Notes: generated by a model from the sequence alone, not told the origin. A stretch of 62,423 nt of DNA from Pseudopedobacter sp045629485 (GCA_045629485.1 JAZQRF010000303.1:1-62423), one strand, 5' to 3'; shown: positions 1 through 8,821, numbered from the stretch's first letter. Translations and numbers: made by a program.

Positions 1-1464
1 TTTACGATAGATGATGGTATCTCCGGTTTTGTACTCCTGGTAAAGCAGCTCGTAGATCTTTAATTTCTTTTCATAGAAAATCATATAATCGGCATGAGCC
101 AAATGTTCTTCTTTTGGCAAAGGCATGACCTTTAAATCTGCCATTAATTTCTTATTTTCACTAATCAGGGGCAACATCTCGCTTTCCAGTAAAAGTGTTT
201 TTTCCCCTTCGGGAATATACCGGTATTTAGGAGAATAAAAGTATGCAGAAATGCGGTTAAGATTGGTATAAACTTTATTTAAGGTCTTCTTGTATTTGGG
301 CAGATCATATTTGGGAATAAATAATAATGAGGAGACCGCCAGGGATAATATGAAGATATAGCTAAGCGACCGGATGAGGTGCCGCCTTATTTTCTCAGGT
401 TTTGTGTAGGCCCAGTAGGAGAATAACCCAAAGATGTATCCTGAAATAAGCCCTCCAAAATGAGCAGCATGGTCTATTTTGTCTCCTGCAGGAAATAAGG
501 TGATAATTAGCAGGATGATGGTACTCATGAGAAACGCCGCTCTTGCTTTTGTATCAAAGAAGTTGGTACTCATGTAGGCGAGGAAAACACCAAATAGTCC
601 CAAAATTGCACCTGATGCGCCAACACCCATTCCTTCATAACGGTACCCTATTGAGGCTAAGCTTGCGCAGATTCCGGTCATTATATAAAGTCCAAGGAAA
701 TTCCATTTCCCTATACGCCCTTCCAGAATAGAGCCTATATAAGCCAGAAAGATCATATTAAAAAAGAGATGGAAAAAAGAGGCATGCGAAAAACAGGCAG
801 CAAGCAAACGCCAGTACTCGCCGTTCAATACCATATTTCTTTCTATTCCTCCAAACAGAATATTGGAGAACCTTGTATAATATTCTCCAAAGCTTTGCCC
901 CCCGTCAGACTTTTGCTTATACACTACAACAAAAGCCGCCAGCAAAACTCTCTGCAATAAAAAAACAGCACAGTTAATAATAATTAACCACGGGACAACC
1001 TGGTAATTCTTTTTTGGGACAAAAAAAGTCCAAAGGTTTGTGAGTTTATCTTTTGCGCCTAATGGAGTGTACTCTAAATTAATTCCCGGATGCTGGTAGA
1101 AATTTGCTTTAAACTTTTCCATGTTTCCAGCTTCATCTTCTTTAAAATGAAAACCAGCATATTCTATTTCGGTAATTAAAAGATCAATGTTCTTTTCATT
1201 TTTTCCATAATCAAACAAAAATCCCTGGTATCCAACACATTCACTTTTAAAATGTGCTACGCCGTTTTTTATTATTATGCTTATCTGCTCGGAATAAGAT
1301 TCCCAGGATATGGGTGTATAAGCAATGAGTCCGTTATCATTAGCATAGCTCACCTTCCAATTCAGGTTATTTAATGCCTGGTAAACAATAGCTAAATACT
1401 TATCGGTTGCAAAATCTCCGAGCGGGACTTGAGCTTTTGCTTTTGGTGATATTCCCCAGGCCAT
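1..1464 (-). CDS. Rhomboid family intramembrane serine protease (3' end beyond the window)
   Basis: Membrane protease that cuts transmembrane substrates within the bilayer. At least 488 codons are visible; no stop occurs before position 1, so the C-terminus is missing. An N-terminal soluble region (about residues 1-150) precedes a rhomboid core with the catalytic GxGASG motif (Ser about 284) and the catalytic His in HAAHFGG (about 335), plus several hydrophobic spans. A further soluble C-terminal tail follows. The start at 1464 is chosen because the MAWG-type start resembles Bacteroidota relatives and no other ATG, GTG or TTG exists before the upstream in-frame stop near 1547. It lies about 70 bases behind the symporter gene in the same direction and may be the last gene of that operon. 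The substrate is unknown. Confidence 0.85.
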   Translation of the reverse strand, partial: MAWGISPKAKAQVPLGDFATDKYLAIVYQALNNLNWKVSYANDNGLIAYTPISWESYSEQISIIIKNGVAHFKSECVGYQGFLFDYGKNEKNIDLLITEIEYAGFHFKEDEAGNMEKFKANFYQHPGINLEYTPLGAKDKLTNLWTFFVPKKNYQVVPWLIIINCAVFLLQRVLLAAFVVVYKQKSDGGQSFGEYYTRFSNILFGGIERNMVLNGEYWRLLAACFSHASFFHLFFNMIFLAYIGSILEGRIGKWNFLGLYIMTGICASLASIGYRYEGMGVGASGAILGLFGVFLAYMSTNFFDTKARAAFLMSTIILLIITLFPAGDKIDHAAHFGGLISGYIFGLFSYWAYTKPEKIRRHLIRSLSYIFILSLAVSSLLFIPKYDLPKYKKTLNKVYTNLNRISAYFYSPKYRYIPEGEKTLLLESEMLPLISENKKLMADLKVMPLPKEEHLAHADYMIFYEKKLKIYELLYQEYKTGDTIIYRK

Positions 1465-1535
1465 ATTATTTCTTTTGTTAATAATAAGAATAAAACAGGG
1501 AAGTACAAAGCAAATAATTATTCCTGAGCCGTATT

Positions 1536-3245
1536 TTAAAGCCCAACTTCCTCAGGTTTGACAGGGCGATTTGGCATGAAGAACTCCGTTAATAGCCCGA
1601 TAACAATCACCAATACACAGCCCAATAAGTTCAGCCACAGGTACGCCATTACATCATAATAATAAGCAGCAAAAACAATAATTTCTGTGATAATTGCAGC
1701 AATAAAAACCGCATTTCCTCCCACTTTTTTAACATAGAATGCTACTAAAAATATCCCCAGAATGGTACCATAGAATAGAGAACCTAAAATATTAACCGCT
1801 TCGAGTAAATTACCCAGCTTACTGGCATATAGCGCCATCGCCACACTCAGGATCCCCCAAAAAAGCGTGGTAATTTTGCTGATATTAAGGTATCTCAAAT
1901 CCGTCCCCTCTTTATGAATTAAACGCTTATAAATATCTACCGAAGTAGTAGATGCCAGGGAATTTAATGCACTTGCTGTAGACCCCATAGAAGCCATGCA
2001 AACAATGGCGATGAGCAAACCCACCAAACCCTGGGGCAGGTAATTGGTTACAAAATTTAGAAACACATAATTGGTATCGTCAAGATCTGCTGTTCCATCA
2101 TTTCTTTTAATTACATCAACAGCATCATTCCTGGCTTTAAGAAAACCTTCATTGGCTGTCTTTAGCTCTTGCTGATGAATTGAAATGTCTTGGTTCTTGA
2201 CGTTGAGAGCTTGTTCCAGATCGATTACTTTTTGTTTTTTATTTTCAAAAGCCAGGTCAAACGCTACTTCCTTTTGTAAAAACTCATCTTTAAATTCACT
2301 TTTCTTCACCTTATCAATTTCGTATTGATTGAAAAAGACCGGGGGTTTTTGGTATTGATAAAAGGAAAAAACCAATATCCCAATTAAAAGTATCAGGAAT
2401 TGCATCGGAATCTTAAGAATGGCATTCATCAACAAACCTATGCGGCTTTGTCCGACACTGCTGCCGGTAAGGTATCTTCCCACCTGCGACTGATCGGTTC
2501 CGAAGTAAGATAGCTGGAGAAAAAAACCACCTATCAAGCCTGTCCATACGGTATAACGATTATTCAAATCGAAATCCCAGTTGATCACGTTCATTTTATC
2601 CATCTTTCCTGCAATATCCAATGCTCTTCCAAATCCTACAGATTCCGGAAGCAAAGAAACGACCACAAAGCCTGCAAGAAACAGTCCTGAAAAAATAATA
2701 CTCATCTGCAGCATTTGGGTATAAGAAACCGCTTTGGTTCCGCCATACACGGTGTAAAAAACAACAATAGTTCCTATAAAAAGAGTGGTATAAGTAGTAT
2801 TAATGTTTAATATCGTTGATAGAATAATGGCAGGAGCATAAATAGTGATCCCTGTAGAAAGGCCTCTTTGTATTAAGAACAGAAAAGCTGTAAGTGCTCT
2901 TGTTTTTAAATCGAACCTGTTTTCCAGAAACTCGTATGCCGTATAAACTTTTAGCCTGTGAAAAATGGGAATAAAGGTAACGCACAACACAATCATGGCT
3001 AAGGGCAAGCCGAAGTAAAATTGTACAAATTGCATCCCGCTGGAGTAAGCCAGGCCCGGTGCTGATAGGAATGTAATGGCACTTGCCTGTGTAGCCATAA
3101 CAGACAGACCTACGCTGTACCAGGGCATGGTACGGTCTCCTAGAAAATAACCATCGATATTTTTGCTGGCTTTGCTTTTCCAGATGCCATAAACTACAAT
3201 AAAAAGTATAGTAAAACCCAGAACGAGCCAATCAATTAAACTCAT
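1536..3245 (-). CDS. Sodium:solute symporter (SSS family)
   Basis: Predicted Na+-coupled uptake transporter of the inner membrane, 569 aa, about 13 membrane spans. Family features are visible: GYFLGDRTMPW near residue 32, ATQASAITFLSAPG near 51, and the GGTKAVSYTQMLQ signature near 168-180. A roughly 75-residue charged, heptad-like insertion (about 308-385) breaks the membrane pattern and is not part of the usual core. The start codon overlaps the stop of the preceding 40-aa gene (ATGA), so the two are probably translationally coupled. Its substrate cannot be read from the sequence. Linkage to an exported PIG-L deacetylase suggests a sugar-derived or amine product released outside the inner membrane, which is inference. 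Confidence 0.9.
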   Translation of the reverse strand: MSLIDWLVLGFTILFIVVYGIWKSKASKNIDGYFLGDRTMPWYSVGLSVMATQASAITFLSAPGLAYSSGMQFVQFYFGLPLAMIVLCVTFIPIFHRLKVYTAYEFLENRFDLKTRALTAFLFLIQRGLSTGITIYAPAIILSTILNINTTYTTLFIGTIVVFYTVYGGTKAVSYTQMLQMSIIFSGLFLAGFVVVSLLPESVGFGRALDIAGKMDKMNVINWDFDLNNRYTVWTGLIGGFFLQLSYFGTDQSQVGRYLTGSSVGQSRIGLLMNAILKIPMQFLILLIGILVFSFYQYQKPPVFFNQYEIDKVKKSEFKDEFLQKEVAFDLAFENKKQKVIDLEQALNVKNQDISIHQQELKTANEGFLKARNDAVDVIKRNDGTADLDDTNYVFLNFVTNYLPQGLVGLLIAIVCMASMGSTASALNSLASTTSVDIYKRLIHKEGTDLRYLNISKITTLFWGILSVAMALYASKLGNLLEAVNILGSLFYGTILGIFLVAFYVKKVGGNAVFIAAIITEIIVFAAYYYDVMAYLWLNLLGCVLVIVIGLLTEFFMPNRPVKPEEVGL

Positions 3246-3364
3246 GAGAACGCGAGGGTTATAAGGTAAAACACAGCAATCATCACCACCAGCCAGGCAA
3301 TTACGATGAGGTAGAAATGATTCCAGCTCTTTATAAACGAGGGCAAATCTTTATCCTCTTCCAT
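3242..3364 (-). CDS. 40-aa single-span membrane protein overlapping the symporter start
   Basis: Short open frame of 40 codons: a charged N-terminus (MEEDKDLPSF), then one hydrophobic helix (about residues 17-38) that ends the protein. It begins one base after the stop of the PIG-L gene and its TGA overlaps the ATG of the symporter by four bases (ATGA), the arrangement expected of a real operon gene. Several SSS-family transporters are encoded beside a small membrane partner (DUF485 or DUF4212 types), and this may be an analogous but much smaller subunit. Family membership was not recognised. The coding call rests on position, overlap and the clean charged-head/hydrophobic-helix pattern. Confidence 0.7.
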   Translation of the reverse strand: MEEDKDLPSFIKSWNHFYLIVIAWLVVMIAVFYLITLAFS

Positions 3365-3365
3365 A

Positions 3366-5792
3366 TTACTTGCTTAATAGATTTACAAACAGGCGATAAG
3401 CACCCGGAACACCAGCAGGCAGCTCTCTAAAGAAAGACAGCCCCGTATAGACAAATTTCCCTTTCCCATAATTGGCAATGGCTAAAGACCCTGTAGAGGT
3501 GCTATCTTCAGCATCCTTCATACCCAACGGCAATTGGTAATTGGCATCTGTATTAGTAAGAAAATATAAGCCTCTCTCCTGCACCCATCCTTCAAAATCT
3601 TTTGAATCTAGCTTATTCGGATATTTTAATGCCCGATGATTCGGCAATAAAAAATCTACAGGAGAGTCTTCTTCAGTTACCCTGTCGCGGCTAATGGCAA
3701 ACGGGTAAGGACCTATTTCTTCGGTTACCAACGGTCTGTTTACATTGTACTGTACAAGTAAAACGCCACCCTCATTCATGTAATTAAGTAATTTAGTTCT
3801 TGCAATTTTCAGATTCGGGTTAATATTATAAGCCCTTACTCCTGTAATAATTGCATCGTAGCCTGCTAAATTTCCATTCAACAACTCATTATTATTGATG
3901 TTGGTTACGGTATAGCCTATCTGTCTCAATGCTTCAGGAATTAAATCTCCTGCACCATCTATGTACCCTATATTTTTATTTGCCGGCATTTTTAAATCCA
4001 GCTTTACCAATTTTACCGATGCTTCCGGAAAATAGGTAATTGTTGGGATGTGCTCGTAGGTAAGGGTTTTTATTCCGTTTTTATAGCTATCATTTCCCAG
4101 TAAGATACTCACCCTTGCCTCTCCGGTTACAGCTTTTTCTGAAGCAACCAATTTAAACACCACAGACTTCTCGTCGCCCTCTTTTTCGAAACTGAATTCT
4201 TGTCTTTCAGGCGAGATTTTCCATCCTGAAGGCATTATTAAATCAATACTCCCTGATGTATTGTCTTTAAAGGATTTTAATTTTACTACGATCTCCTTCG
4301 GCTGCTGATCGGCAAACAAAAGAACATTTTCTGAAAGATTTGCCGTCACCGGGGGCGTGATGCTTAAGGGCTGATAGACCTCTCCCCTTACCTGGTCTGT
4401 ATATTTAAAAACCACGGGGTGCTCCAGCTCAAATTCTTGACCTTCTATTTTCAGGGTAAGCTTAATTTTATGCGCTAATGGTCCGTCAGGAAATAACAGG
4501 TCTGATTGGTTCTGTAAATTGTATTGGCCAACACCCTGCTTGCCTTTCAACCAGTAGGGCTGCGTAAGTTCAGGTACGAATGATTCAGTTTCTAATACCG
4601 TAATTTTATTCTTTTCTAAACTTTTAGGGGATGGTGTTCCCGCCAGGGCAATTTGTACTCCCGGGTATTGTGTAATAGCATTCACAGCAACATTAAACTT
4701 TGTATTTATAGAAATGAAAGGCTTATTTGCGTAAGCTTCTACCCACGTTCCGGAACAGGCGAGAATTAAATCTTTTAGCTCCTTTAATTTAAGTTTTTGA
4801 TAATGATGAGGTTTAAGTTTTTCCACATCATGGTATAAGGCCACAAGCGCCGGGACGGATAGGTGAGGACTTTCCGGATCAAACTTTAAATTGATGCTTT
4901 TGACAGCAGATTGGATATGATCCTCAGGAGCCATTCTAGCCCAACTGATATCCACATCCTCAAACACATCATTTTTCGGTGCCTCGCCTTTTAATACTGT
5001 AAAATATTCTAAGCTGCTTCCCCTCTGCCTGGCTGCGCCAAAGCCCTGGCTTTTATGCATAGAACGGCTTTCGGCAGCGATTTCTCCGGAATTCTTGCCG
5101 AATAAATAGTTGTAGATACCAACATCAATTTTAAACTGATCTTCTGAGGTATTATTATTCCCTGCAAAATTGTAATTGTTCCAAAGAATTCTTTTTGCTT
5201 GCCAAATATCTACTTCTTTCAATTGTTCGGGGAAACGCTTTGGGTCTGCAGCGGCATCAAAAGCTTCCTGAGCCAAAATAGAAGATGCAGAGTGGTGGCC
5301 ATGTCCTGCTCTCGCATCCGGAGGAAAACGAGTGATGATCACATCAGGTTTAAAGGTTCTGATCACATACACCACATCCGACAGAATTTGTTCTTTGTTC
5401 CAAATAGAAAAGGTTTCTATTGGCGTTTTAGAGAATCCGAAATCATTTGCTCGGGTAAAAAATTGTTCAGCACCGTCGGTTTTACGGGCTGCTATTAATT
5501 CCTGGGTTCTAATCAATCCCAGCTCTTGAGACTGCTCCTTTCCTATCAGGTTTTGACCTCCATCTCCGCGGGTAAGAGACAGATACCCCGTTCTTACTAA
5601 TCTTTCTTTTGCTAAATAGGTTAATAACCGGGTGTTCTCATCATCTGGGTGGGCAGCTATATATAAAACACTTCCCAGAACATCCAGCTTTTTCAATCCG
5701 GATTTAATATCTGCACTACTCCATACCGGTGATTGTGCGTGTAAGAAAAAAGGCAAAAGAAAAAAAAAGCATAAAGAATATTTTGATATCAT
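3366..5792 (-). CDS. Exported PIG-L (LmbE) family deacetylase with C-terminal amidotransferase-like domain
   Basis: Probable zinc N-deacetylase, 808 aa. A Sec signal peptide (about residues 1-20, ending AQ) predicts a periplasmic location. The PIG-L domain shows the metal motif AHPDDE (47-52) and a second His cluster GHGHH (163-167). A beta-rich middle region follows. The C-terminal part (about 600-808) looks like a class I glutamine-amidotransferase-like fold (AIITGVRAYN, GGVLLVQYN). Family members remove acetyl groups from N-acetylglucosamine conjugates; the substrate here is unknown. It is the first gene of an operon with the 40-aa membrane protein (one base after its stop) and the sodium symporter, which suggests that the released product is imported. 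Confidence 0.85.
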   Translation of the reverse strand: MISKYSLCFFFLLPFFLHAQSPVWSSADIKSGLKKLDVLGSVLYIAAHPDDENTRLLTYLAKERLVRTGYLSLTRGDGGQNLIGKEQSQELGLIRTQELIAARKTDGAEQFFTRANDFGFSKTPIETFSIWNKEQILSDVVYVIRTFKPDVIITRFPPDARAGHGHHSASSILAQEAFDAAADPKRFPEQLKEVDIWQAKRILWNNYNFAGNNNTSEDQFKIDVGIYNYLFGKNSGEIAAESRSMHKSQGFGAARQRGSSLEYFTVLKGEAPKNDVFEDVDISWARMAPEDHIQSAVKSINLKFDPESPHLSVPALVALYHDVEKLKPHHYQKLKLKELKDLILACSGTWVEAYANKPFISINTKFNVAVNAITQYPGVQIALAGTPSPKSLEKNKITVLETESFVPELTQPYWLKGKQGVGQYNLQNQSDLLFPDGPLAHKIKLTLKIEGQEFELEHPVVFKYTDQVRGEVYQPLSITPPVTANLSENVLLFADQQPKEIVVKLKSFKDNTSGSIDLIMPSGWKISPERQEFSFEKEGDEKSVVFKLVASEKAVTGEARVSILLGNDSYKNGIKTLTYEHIPTITYFPEASVKLVKLDLKMPANKNIGYIDGAGDLIPEALRQIGYTVTNINNNELLNGNLAGYDAIITGVRAYNINPNLKIARTKLLNYMNEGGVLLVQYNVNRPLVTEEIGPYPFAISRDRVTEEDSPVDFLLPNHRALKYPNKLDSKDFEGWVQERGLYFLTNTDANYQLPLGMKDAEDSTSTGSLAIANYGKGKFVYTGLSFFRELPAGVPGAYRLFVNLLSK

Positions 5793-6112
5793 GAGTATGG
5801 TCTACAATTTGAGTGATACAAAATAGGAAAGATACTTTAAGCTAAAAGAATAAGCATAAAAAAATTACAAACAATATTCAGAATATTTTCGTTTTTGGAA
5901 TCCCAACTAAGTAAAGGCATAAAACAAAAAAGCCGGCTTCCTTTGCAGAACCAGCTTTTTTGTTTAACAATTAAAACCTTTTATTTTCCTTAAACCGAAT
6001 GATCTAAGGGTGATTAACCTTACAACTAATCTAAGAATTTAAGCTTGCAAAAGCAAAAAATTTACATTTTTTTTAATTTATTTTAAAGGACTCAATTCCT
6101 GCATTATAGCTC
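5793..6112. other. Gene-free interval between ahpD and the PIG-L gene
   Basis: About 320 bases with no credible gene on either strand. It holds the hairpin terminator at 5925-5963. The rest is AT-rich and should contain the promoter of the PIG-L operon next to 5792, but no clear TAnnTTTG box could be assigned. Confidence 0.6.
5925..5963 (-). terminator. Terminator of the ahpD gene
   Basis: Imperfect hairpin: AAGCCGGCTTC pairs with GAACCAGCTT across a short loop. Read leftward it is followed by a T-rich run (TTTTTTGTTTT). It lies about 150 bases beyond the ahpD stop. Confidence 0.6.
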
Positions 6113-6694
6113 TTAATAAATTATTTTTCCAGTAGCTGTTACCAACGAAGCTATTCTAACAGCATCAAAAATTCTTTCCTCTGTGCAACCTAATTTTATC
6201 AAAGAGTCTTCATGAGCGTTTACGCACATCTCACATCCATTCACAGCAGAAACCGCTAAACTCAATAATTCAAAGAATTCTTTCCCGGTTACTGGTTTAA
6301 CCATAATTTGCATTCTTATCCTTGCAGGAATTTGTCCGTATTTTTCTTTTTGAGTAAAATGACGAAAGCGGTAAAAAATATTATTTGACGCCAATAAAGA
6401 TGCGCAGGCTACTGATTCCGCAACTTCTTCCTGAGTTGCCCCGTTCTGAATTGCATAGTTGGTATAAAACTTTATTAGAATAGCATTTTGATTGTTAGCG
6501 GCAATACTTAAGCCTATTAAACCACATTCCTTCTCCGAAAGATGCGCAGACGTTAGCGTACTGTTAAAATTTAACTTGGCGTCTTTAAGGTATTTGGCAT
6601 CAATAGCATTTAAAAGCCTTAAAGATTCATTGTTAATCACACTCTCCCCAAAAATGTTAAGGATGTCTTGTGTGGTGTCTGAAATATTTTCCAT
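6113..6694 (-). CDS. ahpD: AhpD-like alkylhydroperoxidase (carboxymuconolactone decarboxylase fold)
   Basis: Thiol-disulfide protein of the AhpD family, 193 aa. The redox motif is intact: Glu near 139-142, then C154-x2-C157-x3-H161 in NGCEMCVNAHE, followed by the usual helix ending GCTEERIFDAVR. In actinobacteria AhpD passes electrons to the peroxiredoxin AhpC, so the gene pair here points to the same function in the cytoplasm. It lies 80 bases downstream of ahpC in the same direction, but a strong hairpin terminator sits between them. Read-through or a separate promoter must therefore drive it. Confidence 0.88.
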   Translation of the reverse strand: MENISDTTQDILNIFGESVINNESLRLLNAIDAKYLKDAKLNFNSTLTSAHLSEKECGLIGLSIAANNQNAILIKFYTNYAIQNGATQEEVAESVACASLLASNNIFYRFRHFTQKEKYGQIPARIRMQIMVKPVTGKEFFELLSLAVSAVNGCEMCVNAHEDSLIKLGCTEERIFDAVRIASLVTATGKIIY

Positions 6695-6731
6695 AATATC
6701 TGATTATCAATTAGTTATATATCAATTTATT

Positions 6732-6764
6732 TAAAAAAATTCCTCTTTGCATTAACAAAGAGGA
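6732..6764 (-). terminator. Terminator between ahpC and ahpD
   Basis: Perfect 9-bp stem (TCCTCTTTG / CAAAGAGGA, 6741-6749 with 6756-6764) and a 6-base loop. Read leftward it is followed by ATTTTTTT. It should end most ahpC transcripts and lower ahpD expression relative to ahpC. Confidence 0.85.
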
Positions 6765-6774
6765 GTTCTTCAAA

Positions 6775-7323
6775 TTAAACTGTTAAAGTTTCCTGACCTT
6801 TTTCCCAGTTACATGGGCAAAGCTCATCTGTTTGTAAACCATCTAATACACGTAAAACTTCTTTTACGTTACGGCCTACGTTTAAATCATTTACACAAAC
6901 CCAACGGATGATTCCCTGAGGGTCGATGATGTAAGTTGCTCTGTAAGCTACTTTTTCGTCATCATTAGTTAAAATACCAAGCTCTGTTGCCAAAGACTTA
7001 GAAGTATCTGCAAGCATTGGGAATTTTAAGCCACGTAAATCGTCATGGTTGTTTCTCCATGCCAAGTGAACAAATTCTGAATCTGTTGAAGCACCAATTA
7101 AACGAGCTTCGCGATCAGAAAATTCTGTAAAGTTGTTATTGAATTCTGCAATTTCAGTTGGGCAAACAAATGTGAAATCTTTTGGCCACCAGAAAAGTAC
7201 CGTCCAAACGTTGTCTTCGTTAACTATAAAGTTAGAAGAAATTGTTTCGAACTCTTTACCTTTTTCAAGGCTTGTAACTGCTAATTTTGAAAATGTTGGG
7301 AATTTTTGTCCTACGCCTATCAT
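6775..7323 (-). CDS. ahpC: Peroxiredoxin AhpC (2-Cys, actinobacterial-like type)
   Basis: Reduces hydrogen peroxide and organic hydroperoxides in the cytoplasm. 182 aa, a thioredoxin-fold peroxiredoxin with the peroxidatic cysteine in DFTFVCPTE (C54). A C-terminal CPC pair (C169, C171 in DELCPCNW) occupies the position of the resolving cysteines in mycobacterial AhpC (CACNW). This C-terminus, unlike the usual VCPA ending of enterobacterial AhpC, fits reduction by AhpD, which is encoded next to it. No AhpF is in the window. A good promoter lies just upstream at 7350-7381. Confidence 0.93.
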   Translation of the reverse strand: MIGVGQKFPTFSKLAVTSLEKGKEFETISSNFIVNEDNVWTVLFWWPKDFTFVCPTEIAEFNNNFTEFSDREARLIGASTDSEFVHLAWRNNHDDLRGLKFPMLADTSKSLATELGILTNDDEKVAYRATYIIDPQGIIRWVCVNDLNVGRNVKEVLRVLDGLQTDELCPCNWEKGQETLTV

Positions 7324-7349
7324 ATTGTATACTCTATTTTTATTGATTG

Positions 7350-7381
7350 CAAATATACCAGACTCTGCTCATAAAGCCAAT
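7350..7381 (-). promoter_or_regulatory. Bacteroidota-type promoter of ahpC
   Basis: Reading leftward, a perfect -7 box TATATTTG (7350-7357) is preceded by ATTG (7378-7381), 20 bases away. This fits the TTTG / TAnnTTTG consensus. Transcription would begin about 20 bases before the ahpC ATG. Confidence 0.65.
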
Positions 7382-7440
7382 AAATAAGCCATCATAACTT
7401 CCGATAACATTATAGAGATAATCTATAATACAACCAATAA

Positions 7441-8709
7441 TTATTTTAAAAAATAGCCCATCATGTTTACTTTGATATTAAAAGGACTTAGGTAAGTATC
7501 AAAGAGAAATGCAAGCTCCTTCCTGGTTATCAGGTTAGAGTCTTTATATTCAGACTTGAGCTCATATTTCGTTTTCCAATCTACAGAAAGTTCACGGTCA
7601 ATATCAAACTCTTCTCTTCCGCTGATAAAGCTTATCAAAGAGATTGATTGCTTTATTGTAAGTTGGTCAACTTTGTTCTCCACAAACCAGATTCTTGATC
7701 TTGGGTGCAGCTCGGATAAAATAACTCTGATTTCTTCTCCCAACACATTCTCCTCCGGCCTGAATTTTCCTTTAACAAAATCAAATTTAAGAAGCTGAGT
7801 TGTAATAATTCTTTGAATGGTGTTCCAGGATTTATCGGAAACAGCTACATCAGTCACCGGATAAATAAGCCCTTTGAAGTTCATGACTTCTGCCTGTGTA
7901 ACCCGTACGTCAGCTTTAGAGGCTGTAGTATTAAAGAAAGGCCCAAAAGCTGCCGCTGCCCCTATCATTTGCCCTGCATTAACCCAGAGAGCAATATTTT
8001 TAAACTCATCCGGCTTAAAACCTTTTAAGGCGGCCGCATTAGTAGCTATCAATACATTCTGTTTCTCTTTAGAAATAAAGGCCCCTATTGGTAAAAAATG
8101 CACACTGCTGTCTCTGCCAAATCCCGCAGCTGCACTGGTACGGTATAGCTTGATCGTATTGTCATAGGGCTTCTCTTTATAGTCGGGGCTATAGGTTACG
8201 ATACCATCTATATGCCCTTCTTTTAAAGTAACGATCTTGGCAGTTACCAATGACGAATTATTTGTGTCGAAAACTGCATCAACCAAAACCTTTGTTTTGA
8301 TGTCTTCCAGCTTGCCATTTCTTCTGATAGTAACTTCCCAATTGTTTTTATTTTCTTTAATTTTTACTACCTGTGTTTCTTTAAAATACTGGAGTTTCTT
8401 TTCTTTACCTATAATTTTCTCAAGAGTAACCCGGGGATCCAACTGCATAGAATCTATTTCAATTTTGCAACTGTCTTTCCATTCTTTCCAAATCCCGAAG
8501 TCGAAGGCAGGTATGCTCATATCAGGAGCAATTGGCCCTATTAAATAGGAATTCGCATCTACCAGAATACTTTTTACACCACTTCTTGCAGCCTGCAATG
8601 CTGCGGCGGCACCACTGGCTGAGCCTCCTAAAACTAAAACATCTGTTTTATGCTGAGCATATAGTTGCTGACCAAGGGCAAGTAAAAAAACAAAAATGAT
8701 TTTTTTCAT
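7441..8709 (-). CDS. Exported FAD-dependent oxidoreductase
   Basis: 422 aa. A signal peptide (about residues 1-19, ending YAQ) is followed directly by a Rossmann FAD motif (VLVLGGSASGAAAALQAA, from about 25) with the acidic end of the second strand at LVDAN. The rest resembles FAD_oxidored (pfam12831) family proteins, which in Bacteroidota are often longer and encoded with glycan-use genes. The substrate is not deducible. Flavoproteins with Sec signals must acquire FAD after export, or the signal may act as a membrane anchor. It stands alone between ahpC and the OmpA-like gene, with no obvious terminator of its own. Confidence 0.75.
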   Translation of the reverse strand: MKKIIFVFLLALGQQLYAQHKTDVLVLGGSASGAAAALQAARSGVKSILVDANSYLIGPIAPDMSIPAFDFGIWKEWKDSCKIEIDSMQLDPRVTLEKIIGKEKKLQYFKETQVVKIKENKNNWEVTIRRNGKLEDIKTKVLVDAVFDTNNSSLVTAKIVTLKEGHIDGIVTYSPDYKEKPYDNTIKLYRTSAAAGFGRDSSVHFLPIGAFISKEKQNVLIATNAAALKGFKPDEFKNIALWVNAGQMIGAAAAFGPFFNTTASKADVRVTQAEVMNFKGLIYPVTDVAVSDKSWNTIQRIITTQLLKFDFVKGKFRPEENVLGEEIRVILSELHPRSRIWFVENKVDQLTIKQSISLISFISGREEFDIDRELSVDWKTKYELKSEYKDSNLITRKELAFLFDTYLSPFNIKVNMMGYFLK

Positions 8710-8821
8710 AACAAAACAACGCTATCTGTAAGAGAATAGTTTAAAGAATTACCACTCCCTAAAGTACAGAAATATAGGAGACGAAAGTAGGTTGCGTGAT
8801 GGTCAATTTTAGATTTGCAAT

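Noticed and set aside
1465..1546. Hydrophobic in-frame extension upstream of the rhomboid start
   Set aside because: It would add a membrane helix, but there is no ATG, GTG or TTG before the upstream stop, and the ATG at 1464 matches the family's usual MA-G start.
5199..5529. Open frames on the plus strand inside the PIG-L gene
   Set aside because: They lie wholly opposite a well-supported coding frame, show no family motifs and have no upstream signals.
8237..8548. 103-codon plus-strand frame inside the FAD oxidoreductase gene
   Set aside because: The composition is that of antisense to a coding gene; the opposite strand has a signal peptide and FAD motif.
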